Assembly: GCF_021545335.1 (NCBI RefSeq)
Contig: NZ_CP089312.1
Location: 3,968,001 to 4,032,000, forward strand
Source of the DNA: Streptomyces sp. GQFP
Lineage (GTDB): Bacteria; Actinomycetota; Actinomycetes; Streptomycetales; Streptomycetaceae
Length of the DNA: 64,000 nt
Direction: 5' to 3'
Shown here: piece after piece, positions 1-8,694 of the stretch
Layout: each line of letters opens with the position of its first letter
Position numbering within the stretch: the first letter of the stretch is position 1
Notes under the pieces: model-generated
Database searches by the model: none
The model's input: only the letters and a program-made list of their open reading frames with translations
What the model was told of the DNA's origin: nothing
Position numbers and translations under genes: made by a program

Positions 1-190
1 CCTGGCAGCACTGGCGAAACTGGACGCCTCACTCCCCCGCCACACCGCAGCAGCGGCGTACCTCCACGAACGCGACGGCGACACGAAAACGGCAGCCCGC
101 CTGTACGCCGAGGCCGCCCAAAAGGCCCCCAACCTCGCCGAACGCAACCACCTGACCCGCCAGGCGGCCCGCCTCAACGCCGACCGGTGA
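1..190 (+). CDS. C-terminal end of an ECF RNA polymerase sigma factor (DUF6596-like tail), partial
   Basis: Only the last 62 residues are in the window; the reading frame enters at base 2 and stops with TGA at 188-190. The tail is a helical, TPR-like segment with an AAAAYLHERDGDTKTAA stretch followed by YAEAAQKAPNLAERNHL. This matches the extra C-terminal domain of the ECF group often labelled SigJ-like/DUF6596, where a run of this kind follows the sigma-4 region. The sigma-2 and sigma-4 regions themselves lie outside the window, so the call rests on the tail alone. The stop is 4 bases from the convergent Uma2 gene. Confidence 0.55.
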   Translation, partial: LAALAKLDASLPRHTAAAAYLHERDGDTKTAARLYAEAAQKAPNLAERNHLTRQAARLNADR

Positions 191-193
191 GCG

Positions 194-748
194 TCAGTGG
201 GCGTCGCCCTCGGGCTCGGGGCGCGGGAGTTCGTCGAGGTCGAGGGTGAAGGTACGGCCGTCGGCCAGAGGGATGGGAAGTTTGCCCGTGCCGTAGCTGT
301 GGGTGTGCGCTGCGATGTAACCGGTGCCGGTCGGCTGCGTGTGGAGTACGACCTCGTGGGCGTAGGGGTCCACGACCAGGTAGATCGGGATGCCGTAGCG
401 GCCGTACTTCGCGGTGCAGTCGTCGTAGTCCTTGCGCGCGGAGGAGGTCGAGACGACCTCGGAGATCAGCAGGACGTCCTCGAAGCTGTAGCGCTTGCCT
501 TCCTTGCGGGCGTCTTCACGCAGGATGGCCAGGTCAGGGGCGGAGTTCTCGTCGGCGGGGAAGTCGATGTAGACGTCGGAGGTGACCTTCGCATGACGGC
601 CGAGGGCGTGAGCGGTGTCGATCTGCATCGACTTGATGGTGCTGGAGTGCTCTTCGCTCTGCGGGGTCATGATCACCTTTCCGTCGGCCCCGAACAGGAC
701 CGTGTACCCCTTGGGGAACTCGGTGTGCACGATCGCGTCGACACTCAT
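194..748 (-). CDS. Uma2 family protein (PD-(D/E)XK-like restriction endonuclease fold)
   Basis: 184 residues, the usual size for Uma2 proteins, which are very numerous in Streptomyces and whose role is not known. Visible family features are a Y-x-D-F-P strand, the PDLAIL motif, an acidic LLISEVVSTSS segment and DYDDCTAKYGRYGIPIYLVVDP, which hold the conserved D and E positions of the nuclease-like fold. The ATG at 748 has GGAAGGAG upstream; a longer in-frame opening to 955 lacks both a ribosome site and family similarity. It converges on the sigma factor tail. Enzymatic activity is an inference from the fold. Confidence 0.85.
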   Translation of the reverse strand: MSVDAIVHTEFPKGYTVLFGADGKVIMTPQSEEHSSTIKSMQIDTAHALGRHAKVTSDVYIDFPADENSAPDLAILREDARKEGKRYSFEDVLLISEVVSTSSARKDYDDCTAKYGRYGIPIYLVVDPYAHEVVLHTQPTGTGYIAAHTHSYGTGKLPIPLADGRTFTLDLDELPRPEPEGDAH

Positions 749-921
749 GGCCTGCTCCTTCCCGTGTGCGGTCAGGATACGGCGGACAGCGCCGGGCCGC
801 CGACTCCGGCAGCCCGCGGCCGACCACACCGCAGCCCCACGCACACGACGACCAATACCGCCAGGACGACGGCAGCGGGGTTGACTCACATGCTGCCCCC
901 TCCACCGCCCTGATCCGATCG

Positions 922-1119
922 TCAGCGGGCCGCGAACCCCACGAACGCCGACCATGCGGTGCGGGTTACGACAACCACCGGACCGCCGGGAGCCACCTTG
1001 CTGTCACGGACGGGGACGACGCCGGGGAATCCGGGGGCCACTTCGATGCAGTCGCCGCCGTTTGCTCCGCTGTAGCTGCTCTTGATCCAGGTCGCCGCGG
1101 TCAGCTGGTGCCTGCCCAT
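922..1119 (-). CDS. DUF397 domain-containing protein
   Basis: A 65-residue protein consisting of one DUF397 domain: the W-I-K-S-S-Y-S-G-A-N-G-G-D-C-I-E-V-A core near the N terminus, then the VRDSK strand and the W-x-x-F-V end. In Streptomyces these small proteins sit directly downstream of XRE regulators with a DUF5753 domain and act with them as a paired regulatory unit (bld/whi-type pairs). The start ATG lies inside the upstream regulator gene, giving a long overlap of 116 nt, which is unusual; translational coupling is likely. The exact partner function is unknown. Confidence 0.85.
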   Translation of the reverse strand: MGRHQLTAATWIKSSYSGANGGDCIEVAPGFPGVVPVRDSKVAPGGPVVVVTRTAWSAFVGFAAR

Positions 1120-1957
1120 GATGCTCGTACCCTTCCATCACGTCGCTGATCAGAGCGGCGGATTCGCGGGCTGACAGAACGTCCGCCCTGAGCACATCAT
1201 AGGCCTGGAGATGGCGCTGGTAGACGGCCGGATCATCGTTGAAATGGCCACGGTCCAGGGACTCCGAGTACACCCATCGGTGCCCGTCCGGCAGCGTGAT
1301 CAACGACAGGGCGGTGTCTGGAAGGTCGATGTCCGGGCGGTCCAACGGAGCGACCTGGATACGGACGTTCGGAAGGCGCCCCACGGTCAGCAGGTGCTTG
1401 CACTGCCGCCGCATGACGTCCGCGTCCCCCACCATGTTCCGCAGGCAGCTCTCGTCCAGGACGGTGAGATACATCGGACCGTTCTCCACGAAGAAGCGTT
1501 GCTGGCGGCTCAGTCGAGCCCGGACCCGCTCTTCCACCTCGTCGGCCTTCGTGAGGCGTCGACCGAACAGCGCCTGCGCGTAGTCCGACGTCTGCAACAG
1601 ACCTGGCACGACGTGCCCTTGGTACGCGTACAAGGCGACGGCCTCGGCATCCATCTGCGCCCTGCGCTCGAACCAGTCGGGATGCTCGACCTCCGGATAC
1701 CAGTCCACCTTCTTCCACAACCGAAGCAACACCCCACCCGTACCGAGCAGTTCGTCGCACGTCTTCGCGAACGTGTCCTGCGGGACGCTGATCCCCGCCT
1801 CCACCTTCGCCACATGGGACCGGTCGCACGGGATCTGCTGGGCCAGCGCCGCCTGTGTCAGGAACGCGGCCTCGCGGAAGTGGCGCAACACCTCGCCGAA
1901 CAGGGCGGCGTTGCTGACTCCCGTCCCGGAACCGTCCTCCGCGTTACGTCGCGCCAC
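1004..1957 (-). CDS. XRE-family regulator with DUF5753 (SMI1-like ligand) domain
   Basis: 317 residues from the GTG at 1957, preceded by GAGGAGGA. The N-terminal helix-turn-helix covers LRHFREAAFLTQAALAQQI and DRSHVAKVEAG. The remainder is the DUF5753 domain, with hallmark segments such as VVPGLLQTSDYA, RLSRQQRF and LDESCLRNMVG and the late LPDTALSLITLPDG strand. The last roughly 40 residues, after ALISDVMEGYEHH, are arginine-rich and look unlike the family. This tail overlaps the start of the DUF397 gene, so the original stop may have been lost. The pair probably controls a local developmental or antibiotic-related function, as characterised relatives do. Confidence 0.85.
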   Translation of the reverse strand: MARRNAEDGSGTGVSNAALFGEVLRHFREAAFLTQAALAQQIPCDRSHVAKVEAGISVPQDTFAKTCDELLGTGGVLLRLWKKVDWYPEVEHPDWFERRAQMDAEAVALYAYQGHVVPGLLQTSDYAQALFGRRLTKADEVEERVRARLSRQQRFFVENGPMYLTVLDESCLRNMVGDADVMRRQCKHLLTVGRLPNVRIQVAPLDRPDIDLPDTALSLITLPDGHRWVYSESLDRGHFNDDPAVYQRHLQAYDVLRADVLSARESAALISDVMEGYEHHGQAPADRGDLDQEQLQRSKRRRLHRSGPRIPRRRPRP

Positions 1958-2091
1958 GCGTCCTCCTCGTGTGCCCTCATGTGCCAGTGCCCCGTTCGCA
2001 CGCCTCAGGCATTGAACCGGACCGTTCCCCTCAGCCACCCTCGCTACACCCAGAGTAATGACGAACAATGACCTACGTACGGAGTTGGCGC

Positions 2092-2592
2092 ATGACCGAC
2101 GAACAGCACATCGAGCCGGGGACAACGACGAGCCGGCGGACGGCCATCCACCACTCGGGGCTCAACCTGCTCCCCGCCACGATCTATCCGTCACCTCCCG
2201 CCCCCGTCCCGGGCTGCGCCACCTGCGACGAGCTGGCCGAGATGCGGCGCACCGCCCGGACCGAGGCCGACCGCAGCCGCGAGGCCGACGCGAACGTGCT
2301 GCTCCGCCGCCACCAGCGGCAGGCGCATCCAGCGGGCGGGGAAGGTACGGAGAAGCCCCGGCGCCGGATCTTCCGGTACGTCCCGTACTCCATCGTCCAG
2401 GACGGCTCCGCCGAGCCCGAGTACGAGGCGCGCTGCGTCTCGGGCGACGAGCACGACTGCGGGGCCGTGTCGGGACGGCACGCGGACCCGGCCGAGGTCG
2501 AGGAGTGGCAGCGGCTGCACACCCAGGAGACCCGCCACACCCGCTACCGCCGCTGCTTCGCCGACTACTCCGTACTGGAACCGCAGACGTAA
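2092..2592 (+). CDS. Hypothetical protein with DUF7848-like cysteine domain
   Basis: 166 residues from the ATG at 2092; a second ATG 24 bases upstream is possible. The N-terminal half is polar, with a predicted helix rich in R and E (CDELAEMRRTARTEADRS). The C-terminal half carries the small Streptomyces domain FRYVPYSIVQD, YEARCVSGDEHDCG, W-x-x-x-H and RHTRYRRCFADYS, with cysteines that may bind metal. Such proteins commonly lie next to XRE/DUF397 pairs, as here, where the two units are divergent. Function is unknown. Confidence 0.7.
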   Translation: MTDEQHIEPGTTTSRRTAIHHSGLNLLPATIYPSPPAPVPGCATCDELAEMRRTARTEADRSREADANVLLRRHQRQAHPAGGEGTEKPRRRIFRYVPYSIVQDGSAEPEYEARCVSGDEHDCGAVSGRHADPAEVEEWQRLHTQETRHTRYRRCFADYSVLEPQT

Positions 2593-2675
2593 GGGGTCGG
2601 GCCGCGATGAGTTTCGACCGGGTCGGGAGTCTGTTGTGGTGACCGTCGTAGGAGAAGGTACGTACGGAGGACAAC

Positions 2676-3467
2676 ATGACGAACACGCCGAGTGACCCGA
2701 CCGCCACCGCAGCGGCTCTGCCGGGGCGCCCGCCCGTCGTAGACCTGGCGACCTGGCAGGCCGCCCGCGACGAGCTGCTGGTCCGCGAGAAGGCCCACAC
2801 CCACGAGGGCGACGCCATCGCCGCGGCCCGCCGCCGACTGCCGATGGTGGAGTTCGACGGGACGGTCGAGGTCGTCGGCCCCGACGGCCCGGTCCCGTTC
2901 CTGGACCTGTTCGAGGGCCGCGACGAACTTGTGGTGTACAAACACATGTGGTACGACGGCGCGCCGCACCAGGGCCAGTGCGAGGGCTGCACCACCACGG
3001 CCTGGCACCTGAAGGACGCCGTCTACCTCAACGCCCGTGGCGTCTCCTTCGCCGTCGTGACGACGGGCCCGTGGGACGAGGTCGCCTCCTTCGTCGAGTT
3101 CATGGGCTACACCCAGCCCTGGTACTCGGTACGCGACGTGGCCGGCCCGGCCGGCGGCGACATGGGCTACCTCACCTCCTACCTGCGCGACGGCGACCGC
3201 GTGTTCCTCACCTACTCCACGACGGGCCGTGGCACCGAGCGGGCGAACGGCTCCCTGGGCCTGCTCGACATGACCCCGTACGGCCGCGGCGAGGCCTGGG
3301 AGGACAAGCCCGACGGCTGGCCCGAGGGGAACGTCCCTTGCTGGTCCTGGCGCTCGGACGCCGACGGCAACCCCACCTGGGGCCCGACCAGCCGCCCGGT
3401 CCCCCAGTGGACCCGCCCGGACGCGACCCCCGTCCAGACCCTCGGCCGCCACGGCCCCCACCACTGA
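2676..3467 (+). CDS. DUF899 family protein (thioredoxin-like fold)
   Basis: 263 residues with a strong ribosome site (GGAGGACA) before the ATG. Family signatures are WQAARDELLVREKAHT near residue 25, RRRLPMVEFD, the strand FLDLFEGRDELVVYKHMW, and C-E-G-C-T-T, which takes the place of the thioredoxin active site. Late WYSVRD and DMTPYGRGE segments also fit. DUF899 proteins adopt a thioredoxin-like fold; a redox role is inferred and substrates are unknown. It stands alone between a DUF7848-type gene and a convergent membrane protein gene. Confidence 0.85.
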   Translation: MTNTPSDPTATAAALPGRPPVVDLATWQAARDELLVREKAHTHEGDAIAAARRRLPMVEFDGTVEVVGPDGPVPFLDLFEGRDELVVYKHMWYDGAPHQGQCEGCTTTAWHLKDAVYLNARGVSFAVVTTGPWDEVASFVEFMGYTQPWYSVRDVAGPAGGDMGYLTSYLRDGDRVFLTYSTTGRGTERANGSLGLLDMTPYGRGEAWEDKPDGWPEGNVPCWSWRSDADGNPTWGPTSRPVPQWTRPDATPVQTLGRHGPHH

Positions 3468-3476
3468 CGAACGCCA

Positions 3477-3881
3477 TCAGCGACGAGCCGTGGTCGCCGC
3501 CGACCACACCCCGGCCCCCACGCATACGGCGACCCGCACCCCCAGAACGACGATCCCCGGATTGACCCACACCGGCACGAGGTCGTAGTCGGCGTTGCAC
3601 TTGTTGTGCAGCGGAAACCCCTGCCCCGGCTCCCGCCAGTGCTCGGCGCGGTACTCCTCGTCCACCCACTGACCGACAGAAGCACAGGTCTCGTCGAGCT
3701 CATGACCGCCGGAGAACATCCCGACGAAGTACGTCACCCCCAGCAGAAACAAGGAGACAAAGGCCAGAGCCAGCCACGCCAACGGCCGCAACGAGCCCAC
3801 CCGACGCATCAACTGCCCCTCCCCCAGTAAGCGTTCGAGGCCATCCTCCGTGATCACCGGGCGCCGCCACCAGGGAATCAA
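3477..3881 (-). CDS. Hypothetical membrane protein
   Basis: Up to 134 residues from a TTG that overlaps the stop of the upstream UvrA-like gene by four bases (TTGA), suggesting translational coupling; an internal ATG at 3809 is the alternative start. One clear membrane segment lies at about residues 33-55 (LAWLALAFVSLFLLGVTYFV) and a second hydrophobic stretch lies near residues 107-125. The loop between them holds two cysteines and would be exported. No family was recognised. Position suggests co-expression with the UvrA-like ATPase, but no functional link can be read. Confidence 0.6.
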   Translation of the reverse strand: MIPWWRRPVITEDGLERLLGEGQLMRRVGSLRPLAWLALAFVSLFLLGVTYFVGMFSGGHELDETCASVGQWVDEEYRAEHWREPGQGFPLHNKCNADYDLVPVWVNPGIVVLGVRVAVCVGAGVWSAATTARR

Positions 3882-6367
3882 GTGCCCCGAAGAAACCCAC
3901 CCGTCAAAGAGCCACCCGCCTCCGCGACCTGCTCCGGCGTCCCCTCCGCCACCACGAGCCCGCCCCCGGCGCCGCCCTCCGGGCCGAGGTCGACGAGCCA
4001 GTCGGAGGCGCGCATGACGTCGAGGTTGTGCTCGATCGTCACGACCGAGTGGCCCGCGTCGACGAGTCGTTGGAGTACGTCGAGCAGGCGGGCGGTGTCG
4101 GCGGCGTGCAGGCCTGTGGTCGGCTCGTCGAGGAGGTAGAGGGTACGGCCGGTCGCGCGGCGCCCCAACTCCTTGGCCAGCTTGAGGCGTTGGGCCTCGC
4201 CACCGGAGAGGGTGGTGGCCGGCTGGCCGAGGGGGAGGTAGCCGAGGCCCACGTCCGAGAGCCGTTGCAGCCGGGCGGCGACCTGCCGTACGCCCCGGAA
4301 GACGGTCAGCGCCTCGTCCACCGTGGCGGCCAGCACCTCGGCGATGTCGTACCCGTCGTAGCGGATCGCCAGTACTTCACTCCGGAAGCGGCGGCCCCGG
4401 CAGCCCGGACACCGCACCTCCACCGCGGGCAGGAAGTGCATGTGCACGGCGAGCACACCGGCGCCCTCGCACCGCTCGCAGCGCCCGCCCGGCACGTTGA
4501 AGGAGAAGGAGGCGGGAGTCAGCCCCCTGGACCTTGCCGTGTCCTGCGCGGCGAAGAGCTCTCTCACCGGCGTGAAGACATCCGCGTACGTCGCCGCGTT
4601 CGACCGCGGCAGGCGGCTGATCGGCTCCTGGTCGATCGTGACGACCTTGTCGAGATGCTCCCAGCCGTCGATACCGTCATGTTCCCCCGGCGACAACACC
4701 CGTGCTGAGTCGAGGCGTTGATGTGCCGCCCGCCCCAACACATCCAATATCAGCGTCGACTTGCCCGACCCCGAAGGCCCGGTGACCGTCACCAGCCGCC
4801 CGAGCGGAATCCGTACGGTGACGTCCCGGAGGTTGTGGGCACGAGCCCCTCGGATCACCAACTCCGCATCCGTATCCGTCGAAGGACGTTCCTTTCGTAC
4901 GGGGTGCTGGAGCCGCCCCGACAGATACGCCCCGGTGACCGATCCCTCCGTCGCCGCCACCTCCTCCGGCGTACCCTCCGCGACAACCCGGCCGCCGTCC
5001 CGGCCCGCGCCCGGACCGATGTCGACGACGTGATCGGCGGCCCACAGCACATCCAGGTCGTGCTCGATGACGAGGACCGTGTTGCCCAGGTCGCGCAGGC
5101 GGCGCAGTACGTCGACGAGGCGGGCGGTGTCGGCGGGGTGCAGTCCGATGGTCGGCTCGTCGAGGACGTACAGCATGCCGGTGAGGCCGGAGCCGAGCAG
5201 CGCGGCCAGGCGCAGCCGCTGGGACTCCCCGGCGGAGAGGCTGGTGCTCGACTGGTCGAGGGTCAGATAGCCGACCCCGGTGTCGACGAGCCGCCGTACC
5301 CGCTCCTCCAGGTCGGCCACGACGGGCTCGGCGAACCGCCACTCGTCGCCGACGGCTTGCGACTTCAACTCACCGACCCAGTCGGCGAGTTCGGTCAACG
5401 GCATACGGGCCGCATCCGTGATCCCGAGCCCGTGCACGGTCACGGCCCGGCTCTCGCTCCGCAGCCGGGTGCCCGCGCACGCCCCGCAGACCTCCTTCAC
5501 CATCGAACGCTCGGCCTTCTGCCGGTAGTCGGTGTCGTCGACGCGATCGGCGTAGCGCCGCATGAACGCGGTGACGACCCCCTCGAAACGGCCTGCGGAG
5601 ACGGTGGCCGGGGCCTCGATCACGGCATCGGGGAAGTGACTCCGGAACTCCGGCGACTCGACCCCGTACAGCAGCAAGTCCCTTGAGGGGGCGGTCAGTT
5701 CGGCCACGGGTGTGTCGGTGTCGAAGGTGAGGCCGTAGTGGCGGGCGGCGGCTCGCAGCAGGGGCAGGTTCCGCTCGACGAGCTGCCGGGGCCAGCCGCG
5801 CACCGCACCGGCGGCGACGGTCAACTCCTCGTCCACCAGGGTCCGTACGTCCACCCGGATCATCTCGCCGAGCCCCGTGCAGGACGGGCAGGCGCCGGCG
5901 GGCTTGTTGAAGGAGAAGGAACCCATGACGAGTTCGGGTACGGAGGCGGAGCAGCGCGGACAGTCCACGCCAGGGACGGGCTCCCCGCAGCTCGGGCAGG
6001 GCCGTACGCCGATCCGGGACCACAGCAGCCGCAGGTAGGTGAAGACCTCGGTCGCCGTGCCGACCGTCGAGCGCGGGCCGCGCCCGGCCGGGCGCTGGTC
6101 GACGCTGACCGACGGGGACAGGCCGGTGATCGAGTCGACGGAGGGCCGGCTGACACCGGCGGTCGCCACGCCCCACGACTCCATGTACTGCCGGTGGCTC
6201 TCCCGGTGGAGGGTGTCGAGGGCGAGCGTGGACTTGCCGGAGCCGGAGAGACCGGTCATGACGACCAGTTTCCGCTTCGGGATCGCGAGCGAGACGTTCT
6301 TGAGATTGTGGAGACGGGCGCCTTTGATGTGCATCACGGAACTTCGGCCAGCCGTGTCTTCATCCAT
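3878..6367 (-). CDS. UvrA-like ABC-type ATPase (class II, drug-resistance type)
   Basis: About 829 residues from the ATG at 6367, clearly shorter than the 950-1000 residues of housekeeping UvrA, as in the UvrA-like proteins found with DNA-binding antibiotics (for example DrrC or TioU). Both nucleotide-binding halves are complete: Walker A GLSGSGKST with signature SAGESQRLRLA and DEPTIGLH, then GPSGSGKST with SGGEAQRLKLA and DEPTTGLH. Zinc modules are visible as CPSCGEPVPGVDCPRC, CPSCTGLGE and CERCEGAG. It is divergent from a TioE-like MerR regulator, the same partner arrangement as in thiocoraline resistance. A role in removing intercalators or sensing DNA damage is inferred. Confidence 0.85.
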   Translation of the reverse strand: MDEDTAGRSSVMHIKGARLHNLKNVSLAIPKRKLVVMTGLSGSGKSTLALDTLHRESHRQYMESWGVATAGVSRPSVDSITGLSPSVSVDQRPAGRGPRSTVGTATEVFTYLRLLWSRIGVRPCPSCGEPVPGVDCPRCSASVPELVMGSFSFNKPAGACPSCTGLGEMIRVDVRTLVDEELTVAAGAVRGWPRQLVERNLPLLRAAARHYGLTFDTDTPVAELTAPSRDLLLYGVESPEFRSHFPDAVIEAPATVSAGRFEGVVTAFMRRYADRVDDTDYRQKAERSMVKEVCGACAGTRLRSESRAVTVHGLGITDAARMPLTELADWVGELKSQAVGDEWRFAEPVVADLEERVRRLVDTGVGYLTLDQSSTSLSAGESQRLRLAALLGSGLTGMLYVLDEPTIGLHPADTARLVDVLRRLRDLGNTVLVIEHDLDVLWAADHVVDIGPGAGRDGGRVVAEGTPEEVAATEGSVTGAYLSGRLQHPVRKERPSTDTDAELVIRGARAHNLRDVTVRIPLGRLVTVTGPSGSGKSTLILDVLGRAAHQRLDSARVLSPGEHDGIDGWEHLDKVVTIDQEPISRLPRSNAATYADVFTPVRELFAAQDTARSRGLTPASFSFNVPGGRCERCEGAGVLAVHMHFLPAVEVRCPGCRGRRFRSEVLAIRYDGYDIAEVLAATVDEALTVFRGVRQVAARLQRLSDVGLGYLPLGQPATTLSGGEAQRLKLAKELGRRATGRTLYLLDEPTTGLHAADTARLLDVLQRLVDAGHSVVTIEHNLDVMRASDWLVDLGPEGGAGGGLVVAEGTPEQVAEAGGSLTGGFLRGT

Positions 6368-6451
6368 ACCTTCAAGTTTTTCATTGAAGTTCCAGTTGAG
6401 CCTTTTAGGCAGAAACACCGGGCCGCACTGCCCCTAAGCTTCAAATCCGTG
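6368..6451. promoter_or_regulatory. Divergent promoter/operator region between the UvrA-like gene and its MerR regulator
   Basis: This 84-base gap must hold both promoters. It is AT-rich for the window and contains the dyad TTCAA-8-TTGAA (6373-6390), plus further TTGA/TTCAA half sites at 6395 and 6441. MerR-family proteins bind dyads inside promoter spacers, so this dyad is the natural operator candidate; binding is not demonstrated. Confidence 0.45.
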
Positions 6452-7168
6452 ATGAACCACGAGTCGCGACTCCGTCCCGTCGACCTGGCCCGGCTGTCGG
6501 GACTGTCGACGCAGCAGATCCGCAACTACGAGGACGCGGGCGTCCTGCCCCCGGCCGCGCGGACGGAGTCGGGATACCGCGTCTTCGGGGACGTACACCG
6601 GCGCGCGCTGCTGACGTACCGGGCCCTGCAACCGGGGTACGGGCCCCTGGCGGCGACCGCCGTCATGCGGACCCTGCACGACGGTGACGTACCGGGCGCC
6701 CTCGCGCTCGTCGACGCGGCGCACGCCGGGCTGCACGAGCAGCGGACGGCGCTGCGGGCGACACGCGAGGCCCTGGAGGCGCTGGCCACCCGGCGGACTC
6801 CGGCGGCGACGCCCCGTACGGCCGACCTGCGGATCGGCGAGGTGGCCGCGCTGCTCGGCGTACGGACGTCCGCACTGCGGGTGTGGGAGGCGGCCGGTCT
6901 GCTCACCCCGGACCGCGAACGCGGCACGCGCTACCGGCAGTTCGGCCCCGACGACATCCGCGACGCCCGCCTGATCCAGACCCTCCGACGCAGCCACTAC
7001 CCCCTGGACCAGATCCGCCCGGTACTGGAGGAACTGCGTCAGCAGGGCAGCACGGAGGAACTGCGGGCGGCGGTCGCGGCACGCGGGGAGGCGCTGGCGG
7101 GGCGTACTCGGGCGATGCTGGCGGGGGCGGGGCGGCTGGCGGAGTACATCGCGTATGTCGAGGGGTAG
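6452..7168 (+). CDS. MerR/TioE-family transcriptional regulator with two HTH domains
   Basis: 238 residues. The N-terminal MerR-type DNA-binding domain is VDLARLSGLSTQQIRNYEDAG with the wing YRVFGDVHRRAL. A second copy starts near residue 128 (LRIGEVAALLGVRTSALRVWEAAG, wing YRQFGPDD), followed by a helical IRPVLEEL segment. The two-headed layout is typical of TioE-type regulators, found next to UvrA-like self-resistance ATPases. It probably controls its divergent neighbour and possibly itself through the shared 84-base intergenic region. The ATG at 6452 was chosen because the family begins at this point. Confidence 0.82.
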   Translation: MNHESRLRPVDLARLSGLSTQQIRNYEDAGVLPPAARTESGYRVFGDVHRRALLTYRALQPGYGPLAATAVMRTLHDGDVPGALALVDAAHAGLHEQRTALRATREALEALATRRTPAATPRTADLRIGEVAALLGVRTSALRVWEAAGLLTPDRERGTRYRQFGPDDIRDARLIQTLRRSHYPLDQIRPVLEELRQQGSTEELRAAVAARGEALAGRTRAMLAGAGRLAEYIAYVEG

Positions 7169-7192
7169 GTAGCCCTCGACGAGGGGGTGGGT

Positions 7193-7516
7193 ATGGGCAA
7201 CTGGGTCGTGATCGCTGAGTACTTCTACGGTGAGTCGCACCGGACGGAGTTCATCTGCCGTGGGCGGGAAACGAAGGACCAGGCGCTGGAGGAGCTCCGT
7301 GCTGCCGTCCACACATACGTACCGAGCAAGAACATCATCGAGAAGCGGCGCCGTGTGTACCGCTTCACCGACCAGGAGTCGTACCTGGTGGTGATCAAGG
7401 GCAGGTTGTCGGAGTGGGAGTGCACCCTGCGCATCGCGGAGCTGATCTCGGACTCGGCCGACCCGGCCGTGGAGTCGGCCGGCGGGCCGCAGGACCGGAT
7501 CCCGCCCGGTTACTGA
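7193..7516 (+). CDS. Hypothetical protein, conserved Streptomyces type
   Basis: 107 residues from the ATG at 7193, which has GAGGGGG at a good distance; the in-frame GTG at 7187 would put the start on top of that site. The sequence has no signal peptide or membrane segment. It reads like a compact alpha/beta protein (WVVIAEYFYGESHRTEF, a helix, then RRRVYRFTDQESYLVVIKG), ending in an acidic tail. No family name can be given. It is 24 bases after the regulator and may be read with it. Confidence 0.65.
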   Translation: MGNWVVIAEYFYGESHRTEFICRGRETKDQALEELRAAVHTYVPSKNIIEKRRRVYRFTDQESYLVVIKGRLSEWECTLRIAELISDSADPAVESAGGPQDRIPPGY

Positions 7517-7538
7517 GCGGCGGACCCGCGAGCGCCGC
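7517..7538 (+). terminator. Weak hairpin after the 107-aa gene
   Basis: GCGGCG at 7517-7522 pairs with CGCCGC at 7533-7538 directly after the stop codon, with no clear T tract. The rest of the gap to 7734 holds a TTGACA hexamer at 7619-7624 that may be the -35 of the transglutaminase gene; no convincing -10 was seen. Confidence 0.35.
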
Positions 7539-7734
7539 TTCGCTCCCCGCAGGACAACGGCACCCGAGTGGCTGTCCATGTCCGCCGAGCGTCACATCTG
7601 GACAATGTGCGGTGAATTTTGACAGGGTGGTGCGAGTCCGCCGGCATTCGAACGTACGACCGAACCCGGACTCGGAACCCTGAGCCCCGCCCCCGAGCCC
7701 CAACGACGGGCTCCGCGCCCGAGGGAGTCCCGCC

Positions 7735-8688
7735 GTGCCGTCCGTCCATCCCGGTCTCACCCCCGAAGTCGCCGCCTTCTACCGCACCCACAGCACCTTC
7801 TCCGACCCCGGCGACCTCGCCCCGCTGTACGCCGAACTCCCGTCCTCCGCCGCCCAACTCGCCCGTACGGCACGCGACTTGATGATTCACAGACTTGAGG
7901 GCGACCTCTTCCGGCACACGCACCCCGCCGAGCGGCTGCGGCTCGACGCCGAGACCCGCTATCTCGACGACATCCTGCGGATCGTCATCGCCCGCGACGG
8001 CTCCCCGCTGAACCGGCGGCGCGCGGCCGGGGACCGGTTCGTGGGCGTCTGCCGGGACTTCGCGCTGCTGCACTGTTCGTTGCTGCGGCACAGCGGCGTT
8101 CCCGCGCGGGTGCGGTCCGGGTTCGCCGACTACTTCGGGACGGACGGTTTCCACTGCGACCACGTCGTCACCGAGTACTGGGACGAGGCGCGCGGCTGGC
8201 TGCTCGCCGACGCGCAGCTCACCGATCCCGGCATCGCCGCCGCCTGGAACGTCGACTTCGACCCCTTGGACGTACCCCGTGACCGTTTCCTGGTCGCGGG
8301 CCGGGCCTGGCGGGACATCCGGGCCGGGGACGCCGACCCCGCCACCTTCGGGCTCCACCCGCCGGAGGAGGGTCCGCTGAACGGCGAGTGGTTCGTGGCC
8401 GGCAACGTGCGGCTCGACCTCGCCGCGCTGAACAAGGTGGAGACCCTGCTGTGGGACATCTGGGGAACGGAGGCCGAGGAGGACGGCCGGACGACCATGA
8501 CCGAGCCCCTCCGTGAGCTGTACGACCGGGTCTCACTGGTCGTCGCCCCCGACGCTCCCGAGGACGTCTCGTTCGAGGCCGCTCGGCAGCTCTTCGCCGA
8601 GGAGGACGGGCTGCGGACGCCAAAGACCGTGCTGTCGATGTCCGAGTACAACCCGCCGCGCCAGGTCACCCTCCGGGCGTTCGACTAG
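7735..8688 (+). CDS. Transglutaminase-like domain protein
   Basis: 317 residues from a GTG. A papain-like transglutaminase core is visible: the catalytic Cys in VGVCRDFALL (about residue 106), the His in FHCDHVVTEYW and the Asp in GWLLADAQL, in the order and spacing of the family. The N-terminal part is helical, and the C-terminal part (LYDRVSLVVAPDAPEDV) is an added helical region. There is no signal peptide, so it is cytoplasmic. Bacterial relatives are proteases or amidases of unknown substrate. It converges on the PucR gene with a 6-base gap. Confidence 0.8.
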   Translation: MPSVHPGLTPEVAAFYRTHSTFSDPGDLAPLYAELPSSAAQLARTARDLMIHRLEGDLFRHTHPAERLRLDAETRYLDDILRIVIARDGSPLNRRRAAGDRFVGVCRDFALLHCSLLRHSGVPARVRSGFADYFGTDGFHCDHVVTEYWDEARGWLLADAQLTDPGIAAAWNVDFDPLDVPRDRFLVAGRAWRDIRAGDADPATFGLHPPEEGPLNGEWFVAGNVRLDLAALNKVETLLWDIWGTEAEEDGRTTMTEPLRELYDRVSLVVAPDAPEDVSFEAARQLFAEEDGLRTPKTVLSMSEYNPPRQVTLRAFD

Positions 8689-8694
8689 CGGCTG

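Noticed and set aside
194..955. Extending the Uma2 protein upstream to 955
   Set aside because: The extra 69 residues are Arg/Gly-rich, have no ribosome site and overlap the end of the DUF397 gene. The ATG at 748 has a strong site.
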